18,342 bases of DNA from Terana coerulea. Taxonomy: Eukaryota > Basidiomycota > Agaricomycetes > Polyporales > Phanerochaetaceae. Made by a program: the position numbers and the translations under genes. The notes under the pieces were generated by a model, which saw nothing but the letters and a program-made list of their open reading frames with translations, was not told the DNA's origin and made no database searches. Each line of letters starts with the position of its first letter. Position 1 is the stretch's first letter. This document shows, piece by piece, positions 1 to 10,044 of the stretch. The DNA is taken from the NCBI GenBank assembly GCA_024811115.1, contig JAKOGH010001129.1:1-18342 (forward strand). The letters run 5' to 3'.

Positions 1-907
<907 letters not shown>

Positions 908-1135
908 GGTAATGCGCGAGCCTGTGTAAGCTGTTGCTGTTGTCCGTCCGTGCGAAGGACTCCACTGCGCCCTACATTCCCAACTGCCGCTGCTGGTAAT
1001 TATTTACTTTGTTTCCTTGACGTTCCATCATGTTGTGCGATATCAGAGCAAGGGCATTTGCGGTGCCTTGGTGTCATGTACTATACAGCAACTATACATT
1101 GGATTTATTGTTCCTTCGGGTGGCAGTCGAGATAA

Positions 1136-2584
1136 TTAGCCGCGGTTCATGGTGTTACCGGCGCCCTTCGGATTCGCATCGGTATACTGAGCCCAGTCCT
1201 CGTCCTTCTGTCTCTTCTCTTCGCCTCTTTCTTCAGCGAAGGCCGTCCCGTCCATTTCAGAGTCAAGTTGCAGTTGCTCAGAGGTGGTGAGTTGATTTTG
1301 GGATGCAGCCCTGTACATTTTTCCAGTCAGGGGAAGTAAGGAGACATTTTGCGAGGTGCACTCACCCGCCGCCCGTGATAATATTTCCTCGTTGCTGCTC
1401 AATCTCGAGGTACTCGTCAATAGACATAGTGGGTAATCGGTGGTCCGCCTGAAAGACCTGAGACTGCAGTCTTGCTCGATCAGAGGCACCGGCCGGCAAA
1501 ATTGTGAATGGTCGCATTGGCTACATTGAGTTAGTTATGAGTGAATTATTCGCTCAGGGCGAGTTTGACCGTACCTTGCCGCTAGAGTCCAAAAGCGGTC
1601 CCTTGCCGTCGGGTCCGCCCCCTTGGTGTCGATGCATCGAGCCGCCACATGTCGTCCTGCTCTTTCGGATTCCCTGTTCGGCTGCGCGGGTCGTCTGAAG
1701 GAGGCTGAGGTGGAGGCATATTCCGTAGAAGCTCTATTTCCTGTTCCAGGCTGTCAAGCTGTGTTTGGGCTTGGGTATATGTGAGTCGAAAAAGCAGCAA
1801 CGTAGCCTCGCGCAGAATGTCTTCTACTTCGGAGTCTTCCTCGACGTCAGAAGAGCTATGCGCGGAAGAGGACGTGGGAAGAAGGGATGCGATGAGCTCG
1901 AAATCTGAGCTGGGCTCCGTGTTTCCAGCTTGATGCCGCCATTTCCGTACCGCCTACCGATTGCGAGAGTGAGTCAGAAGAAGTTGAGCTACAGCTGCAA
2001 TATATACACACCTCAATCTTGGCTCTAAGCTCCTTCTCCTTCTGGTATTGTTTAATCTTCAACTCGCGCCGCTTGGCAGGATCGGCAACCAGGCTTGTTT
2101 TCCTCTCGTATAATTCTCTCTCCATTTCTGGAATAATTTCATAGTTCCCCAAGTACGACAGATACTCCTTCAGCAGAGCCTGAACAGAATGGTCACTGTC
2201 AGCAAGATATCCAGGAGAGGACAAGACTGACCTGCGCACGGCCTATGCGAAGCAGTCGCTCCTGAGGATCCACTGTCCGTGCTCTGTTTTCCACTTCCGC
2301 GAGAGAAAAGGGTACAAAGAGATATACGAGGTCCCGTGTGGAGATGTCCGACAGGGTTTCATTTGGGCTAAAAAGCGCAAGAGAGGCTACACGGGTGTGC
2401 ACGGCCGTGAGGTCGGCGGTCGCAGACTGGATGAGCTCCTGAATTTAGAGAAGGTAAGGATACGTTGCAAAGTAAAAATGGAGGAATCACGTACTTGGGT
2501 TTCGTCGTGGATGGTCGGAAGATTTGATGCCTTCGCTGCACTGGACAATGCACGGCCAAAAAGGTTCGCGAGAGGAACATCCAT
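1136..2584 (-). CDS. TAP42: TAP42/alpha4 (IGBP1) family PP2A regulatory protein
   Basis: Binds the catalytic subunits of PP2A-type phosphatases and links them to TORC1 signalling in the cytosol. Exons, in transcription order: 2584-2495, 2438-2232, 2179-2012, 1953-1575, 1520-1366, 1310-1136; introns are 52-58 bp. The N-terminal helical domain includes the family-typical stretch from EYLSYLGNYEIIP to ELKIKQYQKEKELRAKIE (about residues 100-155). The C-terminal part carries the conserved PTMSIDEYLEIEQQRGNI signature and ends in DANPKGAGN. Total is about 390 residues, normal for the family. One frame break is needed: in exon 4 the CCCCC run at 1618-1622 (GGGGG in the sense strand) must be one base shorter for MWRLDA to continue into GPDGKGPLLDSSGK. 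Because the family is essential in yeast, I read this as a probable sequence error. The ATG faces ATG9 across a shared promoter. Confidence 0.9.
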
Positions 2585-2951
2585 GTTGTGTTGCGCAGAT
2601 TTTAGACACAGCCTCCGTGGTAGAGAGTAAGCGTTCGAGGTTCACACGTTCAAGACTCCGAGTGTAAAGAGGCAGGTGGTAGAAGCGAGGAAATGCCCGG
2701 CGAAACTCTGTATGTAGTGGGTAAGCCGCAAGCGACAGAGCGAAGTAATGACACGGAAGGATCTAGCGCCCATAAACACGCTCATTCCACGTGCTGAGAA
2801 CCTCCTGCCTGATTAGCGTTGTGCGGGCCCTGGGGGCGCAAGCGGATGCGCTGCTGCTTGTCCAACAACTCGTAACGACGCTCGAGAGAGCATCCTCTGC
2901 CTGCCTGCCTACTCCTACGGCTGCCTCTGGAAGCCATTAAATGCCGCACAG
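2585..2951. promoter_or_regulatory. Shared divergent promoter region, TAP42 / ATG9
   Basis: A 367-bp gap separates the start codons of two divergently transcribed genes, so both promoters and 5' UTRs must fit here. I see no convincing TATA box. A short GCCT repeat (about 2899-2910) lies near the ATG9 side. Small open frames inside it show no resemblance to known proteins. Confidence 0.55.
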
Positions 2952-5900
2952 ATGTCCAACTCACCGCAAAGTCCCTCCACACGTCCCATGTCTTCCTCGC
3001 GGTCGCTCCACGGCTCACAGTCCATATTTCCGGGAGCGAGCAGCTCTCGACCGTTCCTCAACATGCTGAATCCCATGATGGGCCGCGGATATCAAGGGTA
3101 CATGCAGGCCAACCAATCAGTGCTGGAGGAAGAGGAGGAAGAGGACGATGACGGGCACGCGAGCAGAGGTGATATTGAATCAGGCCAGGCGACCCGCAGC
3201 CCTACGCCTGGCGCCGCCTCCAAGGGCAAGCCGCGACGTGTATCATGGCGCGCAGATGCCTCTGAGATGAATGTCTTAAGGCCAAATATCAAACAGGACG
3301 ACGCGCGGCATGAGAATGATTCGTCTGACGATGAGGTGCCCCAGGATTTCATGATTGAGACCGCGACGCCTGGTGGTGCTACTCGCAAGCCTCGCTCTCC
3401 AAATACTCCTCGTGTATTATCACACAAGGGGAAGGAACGTGAAGGCCGTAAGCAAGCACTTCATTCCACCTCTCGCAAGCCGACTACGCCTATACTGCCA
3501 ACATCCGCTCCCGTGTCCATACCACCGCGGCCCTCGGAGTTAGACGTGGAAGATGGGCCTACCGATGCACTGCCCCTAGACGAGCAGAAGCCGAAGCAGA
3601 TGCGCGGTCTAGACGCGTATGAACGCGCGCTGTGGAACTGGGTTAACGTCTACAACTTGGATGAATTCCTCCAAGAAGCGTACTACTACTACGAGGGAAA
3701 GGGGATCTACAGCATCGCGCTGTCTCGAGGACTAAACTTGCTGTTGGTAATCACCTATCTGTACCGCTTTCTGTAATTGAGCCATTGATCTGTTTTCTAG
3801 AACTGTGGGTTTCGTGATAGGATTCTCAACCTTCCTACTTGGTTGCGTGGATTACTCGAAGATACGACATGGCAAGGCCACACGTCTGTCGGAAGTTGTT
3901 GTGTCCCGCTGTGTATCTAGGCAAGTTGCCTCATATCACCCAAAACTTATATAAGAGGAGCTAACCGTCCCGTTAGATTCTCCGGGGTTCACCTTACTCT
4001 TCTTCACACTCTTCACTGCCTTCTTTGCGTGGCAACTCGTGTCGTATGTCATGAGCATAACGCGGCTGGCGGATATGTACAACTTTTACACATACCTTCT
4101 GCGCATTCCAGACGTGAGCGATCCCCCTTTCTGCATCTTACTGGGCTGGAAACAAGACTGAACCATTTAGGCTGATATACAAACTATCTCGTGGCCCGAA
4201 GTAGTTCGGCGGATCGGTGCAATACGCGAGGACAATCCTTTGACAGCAATCTCTTCCACGGCCACAGCATCCGTTACGGCCAAGCTGGACGCTCACGACA
4301 TCGCTAATCGCATCATGCGGCAAGAAAACTATCTCATCTCGCTCTTCAACAAAGAGCTATTGGATCTGCGGATACCTCTGCCTGAACCCCTTCGACGATT
4401 AGTTGGCCAGGAGAATGGAAACGGCAGGATGCTTACGAGGGCACTCGAGTGGAATTTGAGGTTCTGCCTGATGGAGTTCTTGTTCAGCAGGAGTGGGAAG
4501 GTCAGGAAGATATTCTTGCACGGCAAGAATCGGCCTCAGCTGATAGAGGGGTACGTGTTTTTTTTGGATTGTTGAGTGTAGTATGCTGACTATATGCGCC
4601 AGGTTGAGGAGGCGGTTCATTTTCATGGGCATCTTGAACGCGATATTCGCCCCATTCATTGTTCTATACCTTGTGATGTACTCGTTCTTTCGATACTTCG
4701 AGGTTAGTGTGCAATTCTGCTTGCATTTCTGCGGTAACTAAAATATTCGGTCTAGGAATACCACAAGGATCCCTCTAATATGAGTGGAAGGCGGTACACA
4801 CCCTTCGCCCAGTGGAAATTCCGGGAATTCAACGAGCTACCGCACACCTTTGCACGGCGACTCAACGAGTCGTATCCGACAGCGAGTATGTATATCGGAC
4901 AGTTCCCTAACGAGAAGGTCACTCTCGTCGTTCGGTACGTGATGTTTATGTCGAGATGCATAAGTAATCCAACGCGAACACATCCGCTCCATAGATTTGT
5001 TTCGTTTATTGCAGGGTCTTTTGCCGCCGTGTTGGTGCTTGCCTCTGTTCTGGACCCCGACATGATTGTGTACTTCGAAATAACACCACACAGGACAGCA
5101 CTGTTCTATCTCGCCTTGTTTGGCTCCATCCTCGCAGTAGCACGAGGCATGATACCGGAGGAAACAAGGGTCTTCGATCCTGACCTGCTCATGACGGAGG
5201 TAGTGCAGTATACGCATTACATGCCGGACGAGTGGAAGGATCAACTGCACTCGAAGAAGGTATGCATAAAGTGCCCTACCTTTCAAATGTTGCTCACACT
5301 TACCTGCAGGTTCACGAGCAATTTGGGGAGCTGTTCCAGATGAAGATCGTCATCTACGCGCAAGAGCTCCTCTCTGTTCTCCTTACTCCGCTTGTCCTGT
5401 GGTTATCCCTGCCGAAATGCACCCCTGCGATTATCGACTTCTTCAGGGAGTTCACTGTCCATGTGGATGGGCTTGGATACGTTTGTAGCTTCGCTGTCTT
5501 TGATTTCCAGCGCCATGGTAATGTGAAGGTCAGTGGATCACTGCTTTGTGGAGGCCATATAACTATATTGATGGTTTCGTGTTGACAGTTCGGGGCCCCC
5601 ACGAACGTGAGCGACGAACGCCTTATGTCAAAGGAGGGCAAGATGGAGAAGAGCTTCCTCAACTTCAAGGCTGCTCACCCTGAGTGGATGCCTTCAGACC
5701 CGTCGGGCTCACTCTACCTCAGTCGCATGGCTGACTACAACACCGTAGGCCTGGGACGACACAGGCTATTCCGCAGGCCGTCAGGAAGCGGTCTCAATTT
5801 GGCGTCCACTATGCATGATCCTGATCGCAAGCCTGACCTCAGCGAGAAGGCCAGTCAGTATGATCGTGCATTACAGGCTAGTCAGGCAGCGCGTCGGCGG

Positions 5901-6293
5901 AGTAGCAACCTGGTGCAGAGCCGACTGGGCGGCCCATCGTCCTCGTCGATCTTCCAAAGCGGCGTCGGCCTCGGAGTTGCGCAAACGGCGGTGTTGGGAG
6001 ACTCGCATGGCAGTGCTGGTCCTCCAATGCCTGAGGCGACCGATGTGCAGGCGAGCACAATCCCTGAGGAGGACTTGGTCGAAGATGGTGGCGTGGGGAG
6101 TATGCTTGGGGAGTCGTACGTCGACGGTAGGCGACCGAAGGGGAACCGGTCGGTATCCCAGTCACAGCAGGAAGAAGACGAGGAGCTCGAGGATGGTGGT
6201 GTGCTTGGGTTGCTTGCGCAGATCTATGGCACTGGCGCCAACTTGAAAGGGCGGGGAGAGGCCCGCCAAGGGCGATCTAATCTCTTACTTTAA
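2952..6293 (+). CDS. ATG9: Autophagy-related protein 9 (lipid scramblase)
   Basis: Multispanning membrane protein that supplies membrane to the growing autophagosome and scrambles lipids; it cycles between Golgi/endosomal vesicles and the phagophore assembly site. Exons: 2952-3742, 3801-3920, 3977-4113, 4171-4550, 4603-4702, 4756-4934, 4995-5259, 5310-5528, 5589-6293, about 964 residues. The N-terminal 215 or so residues are disordered with a Glu/Asp run. The family core begins at [20 protein letters not shown], followed by TM segments around [14 protein letters not shown] and [20 protein letters not shown]. The Atg9 signatures [32 protein letters not shown] and FDFQRHGN are present. The C-terminal tail of about 240 residues is low-complexity. 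Intron 1 uses a GTTGGT donor; intron 2 is GC-AG (AG|GCAAGT). Exon 3 keeps frame only if the GGGG at 3984-3987 is read as three bases. The 5' neighbour is divergent TAP42; 108 bp after the stop begins the LINE target-site duplication. Confidence 0.93.
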
Positions 6294-6401
6294 CTAGTAC
6301 TTTTGCTCATACATACACTTCGTGGATCTCCGTGCTTTTCGCCGTCTCGTCGATGCTTTATTAGAAACTTACGTGAACTTGTCGTCTGTGCATTTGGCGG
6401 G

Positions 6402-6415
6402 GACCCTGAGAGAAC
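6402..6415. repeat. Left copy of 14-bp target-site duplication
   Basis: GACCCTGAGAGAAC here is identical to 15481-15494. The bases outside differ (GGCGG before; CATCC after, versus AGCGAG after the right copy). It fixes the 5' boundary of the retrotransposon at 6416. Confidence 0.93.
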
Positions 6416-7201
6416 CATCCCTCCTTGACTTCGCACCACCACCATCGCCTTAGACGCCCGTGCCGTCTGAGCTCGCTGTCGAGCCACTCACCCTCTACAG
6501 TGCCCATTTTCATCTTTTAGAAGGTCTGTCTTTTATCCAAGTAGTCTACTGATCACTCTTTTCTTGCAGGTTTTTCTCGGTCTCCCCGTCAATGGAGGGT
6601 CCCGAGGCTTCTTGCCCGCTCTGCGGGTGGGCGGCTTCGGGCCTGAATGGCTCTGAGTCGCCCTTTGTAGCTGATGGGCAGCCCAGAGACGTTCGTCGTC
6701 GCTGGTGCCCCCATCAGCATAGTTCTGCCCTCGTACTGAGAGGGCACCGTTTGCGCGGAAAAGCAATAAGACCCCCTAGCAGAGATGTGGGGGTTTCCTT
6801 GAGCCTGCTGACAACAGTGGGCACAGGGCGGAGTGCGGGCGCTTGCGGTCATGCCTAAAAAGCGTGGTTGCGATCGCTCGGACAGATCTGGTTCGGAATG
6901 CAGAGATGCAGACCGAGGTACGGCGGTATAGGGCTCAGTCCTGTACGTACAGCGTTACGGAATTATTTACCAATAATATCGTTGCTATTAACATCAGTCC
7001 GAACGCTTGGGTCGAACTGAGTTGTGAAAGGGAAGCAGCAGAGCGGGCAGACGTGGGCCGGCTATGCGAGATCCAGATTAGGCTGAGCCTCATGGGCTAC
7101 GGCAGGAAAAGAGAGGAAGGTATAAGTACCTACCCCTCAGGAGTGGTGAGAGACAGCGCAATCAGCTACTGCTACTGTCTCGCACTAAGATTTCACCAGA
7201 A
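6416..7201 (+). other. LINE 5' leader (5' UTR / internal promoter region)
   Basis: A 786-bp region between the 5' edge of the element and the first ATG that leads into the ORF1 frames. LINEs need an internal promoter here, but no specific motif is recognisable. It contains an intron-like stretch (6524-6569, GT..AG, CTGAT-type branch point), an 88-codon open frame at 6592-6858 with a CPLC pair, a CCCCC/GGGGG hairpin around 6772-6793, and a 26-codon upstream ORF at 6851. None resembles rRNA or tRNA. All sub-features are weak. Confidence 0.5.
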
Positions 7202-10019
7202 ATGTCGTCTCAACAGTCGAATTTCACTGAGTTGGTCGGAAGGCTCCCGGATCTGCCCAAAAGGCTACCCGGCGATGTCCCTTCCTTGTCTCAATACTCG
7301 GATAATTACACCGGTATGTGTCTCCACTCCCTTCGCTCCCAGGCTTCTTGCCCGGGGACGAAGGGTACGAAAGGCAAACCCCGCACGGCAGCCAAGCCGG
7401 ACAGGGTCAGGCGGCGGAGGAAGAAATTCCATCCACCTTCCCGGGGGAGCGCACGGCGTTCCCCAACGAGCAAGAGATGTTGGCTGGAGGGTCCCATGAC
7501 CCGAAAGTGAGTTTCTCATACAGAATTGAATCTCAGATAGGGGTTCTAATAGAAGTAACGGCACAGAACGTGCCGCTACCGCATTCGAGGGAATCCAGCA
7601 CGTTTGAATTCGTGCAGGAGGACCCGAGCGGCAATCGGTACCCGGACGAGTTAAGCTCCATACAGGAGGACTCGGATGAGGACGATGAAGAGGAGATGGA
7701 GGTGGACGATGACACCCCGCTCGAAGTGATCGCGAAGCGGATCAAAGAAGACGTGACCGACATTGTCTCCTGGCTCATGATGAGCTGGCGAAGGCAGGGA
7801 AGTTCGCGAGGTGGTGGGTCATCAACGGTGACCCTAAGTCGAAGTTCGGACTCCCCATCCGGGGATGTGATGAAGACGCTGTGCGAGAAGACCGGGGACT
7901 TAGTCCACCTCCTTCTCACACATGCCAAGGACTCTTCTCGTCGAGAAGATAATTCCGTACCGGTTCCTCCGAGACTCCCTCGGCAGTGGACTATGCGGAG
8001 TTTAAGCTCGAGACCATCCAGGACGAGCTGCTCATCCTAAGGCGGCAGCTGAGGGAGAGAGCGGCTCGACGAGCACCTGAGAGAGACTGCCAGCGGAGAG
8101 CAAGCGGCAGTACAATGAATTGTGCGCGGGCCTCGATCAGAGGTTCGCAAAGCTGGAGGGCGTGGCGACCAGGACGGCTGGAGAGCGTGGCTGGGTCGCA
8201 CGCGTTCATGAAGAAGTCCCTCGGGGATTTCCAGGCAGCGGCTGCCGGTCGGCAGCCGCAACCGCCACCCAGCTTTTGTGGGAGGGGCCGGCCCGACGTT
8301 TGTCGGAGGGCAGGCATCTTCCCGGCCGGACCACCACCCCCACCCTCATCCGGTACACCGCCGACGCAGGACCCTCGCAAGAGGAAGATGCCGACGCCGT
8401 CGTACGCCGCTGCCCCAGCCGCCTCTCAGGAGAATGGCGAGGGTTCCAAAAAGAAAGGCGCACTGAGGCTCAGGCCCAGGCGTCGACGCCGCCCATCTAC
8501 CAGCACCCTCTCGGGATCCCCACCGACATGACGTTGGAGGGCCTCGAGAGGTCCATCCCCTCGTCAAGGCCGCGAACATTTCGTTCTCGGTCGCGGACAA
8601 ACTCCAGGCCCTGTTCTCGTTCAGCGCGTGTAGCGCAGGACGATAGAGCGGAGCTGAACCCCGCCTCGCGGCTGCAGGGTCCTCCTCGAGGCCCATCGAG
8701 ATCGACTTTGCCGCCAACCGGCAGTCCACCCTTACCGGGAGGCACGCTTGACCCTAGAGTCGCTGCCGCCGGAGCCCCACGCCCGGGGAAGAAGCTTGCA
8801 TCTGCGCAGGCTTCTGCCCCGAAGAACCGTCTCCGAAGAGCGTCGCGCAGGTGCATGCACCGCCGAATGCGAATCGGATCATCCGCGTGCTGTTCGGCAC
8901 GGAGTACAAGGGTGGCGAAGCGGTCTCTCGAGGAGATCGTAAAGCACTTCGAAGATGTGACGGCGGCAACCCCGAGCGAAAGCCAACGGGGTCACCAACG
9001 TCTTCTGGAAGGAGGGAGTCACGCCGACATCACCCTCCAGCAGCGGTGCGCAGACGCCGTGCTAGAGAACCTTAACGCAGCTGCGTGGTGGTTCATCAGC
9101 GCCCAGAACACGGACGATCTGGCTAGGGAAACCTGGCCGGAGCTGAAGCACTTCGTCGGGATTGCGGAGCTTCATGTTCTCAGCGGTCCCCCTTCAACGA
9201 GCGCACTAAAGACCACTTTAGTGCGCAAGAAGTTGTCGATGCTCTCCGCGAGGGGAACACGTGGCTCAAGGACGCCCTCTTGGAGGCGCACCAGTCACCG
9301 AAGGCCGCGTTCACCCAGCAAAGGGGGGCACGGGAGTTCGTGGCGGCTGTCTATGACGCCAGGGAAGACGGGTCGCTCTGGTCGACGTGGCTCTCGGGCC
9401 GCTCGGTCAAGAAGGTCCAGATACGAGGCGTCACTTACGCGGTGGAGCTCAAGCAGCAGAAGGCGGTCACGCCGTTCTGCACGAAGTGCTACAGGTGGGG
9501 CCACGGCACCTCCCTCGTGCACGACGAAGCACGCCATGTGCATGATCTGTTCGAAGCCCCATCTAACGGCGCTTCATGAGACGTACTGCCAGCACCCCGA
9601 GTGCATGAAGTACAGGGCCGAACACAAGGTCTCGAGACAGCCGGGCCCGTGCCCGGTGTCTCACAGCTTCTGCGCTTCGTGCAACGCTGGCCATGCGCCG
9701 GTGTCCAAGAAGTGCAAGTACCACCAGCACTCGAGGGACCCCACGTTCCTCAAGGATCACCCGCCGGCGTATTCGCTCGGCCGGCATATACGAGCTTCAG
9801 GGCAAGTATAGCGGGGACCGCCTCGCTAAACGAGCCCAGAGGCAAGGCGAGAAAGGCAAGGGCAAAGGCCTGAGGACTGATCAGCAGGGCGGCGTCGGAA
9901 GGCGACGCCCTCAACGCGACCATGACCGAGGAAGGGCGCCGCAGGCCTCCGTCCCGGAAGGGTCAGTCCTAGACGACATGTACGAACGTGCCCAGTGGGC
10001 CGAGCTCATTGTAGAATAA
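7202..10019 (+). pseudogene. LINE ORF1 (gag-like, zinc-knuckle nucleic-acid-binding protein), frameshifted
   Basis: Codes for the RNA-binding partner protein of the LINE. The ATG at 7202 opens MSSQQSNFTELVGRLPDLP. A basic stretch (RVRRRRKKF), an acidic run (DSDEDDEEEMEVDDD) and a coiled-coil-like segment (EFKLETIQDELLILRRQLRE) follow, in different frames. The best conserved part is about 8845-9800: from NANRIIRVLFGTEYKGGEAV, through an Ala/Glu-rich helical region, to CTKCYRWGH..C (CX2CX4HX4C type, with a frame slip at about 9508), CMICSKPH and CASCNAGHAPVSKKC. The C-terminus is Lys/Arg/Gly rich and ends TAA at 10017-10019. At least six frame changes are needed. GC content is high (57-73% in the 60-base lines I counted), above ORF2. 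No match beyond LINE gag-like proteins is claimed. Confidence 0.75.
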
Positions 10020-10044
10020 TACGTGCACTATACCAACGTGTCAT

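Noticed and set aside
2782..3018. Small minus-strand frame between TAP42 and ATG9
   Set aside because: No recognisable protein features; it overlaps the ATG9 start and promoter in antisense.
3092..3427. Antisense frame with a long Ser run
   Set aside because: It is the complement of the Glu/Asp run in the ATG9 N-terminus.
6590..6860. Possible rRNA or structural RNA fragment in the LINE leader
   Set aside because: GC-rich with short hairpins, but no stretch matches conserved rRNA or tRNA features I know, and it lies inside the element's bounded leader.
8120..9811. A 563-codon open frame that looks like one large Arg/Ser-rich protein
   Set aside because: Only parts of it (about 8930-9170 and 9500-9780) carry the LINE ORF1 sequence; the rest is an off-frame reading of GC-rich coding DNA, which explains the Arg/Ser/Pro bias.
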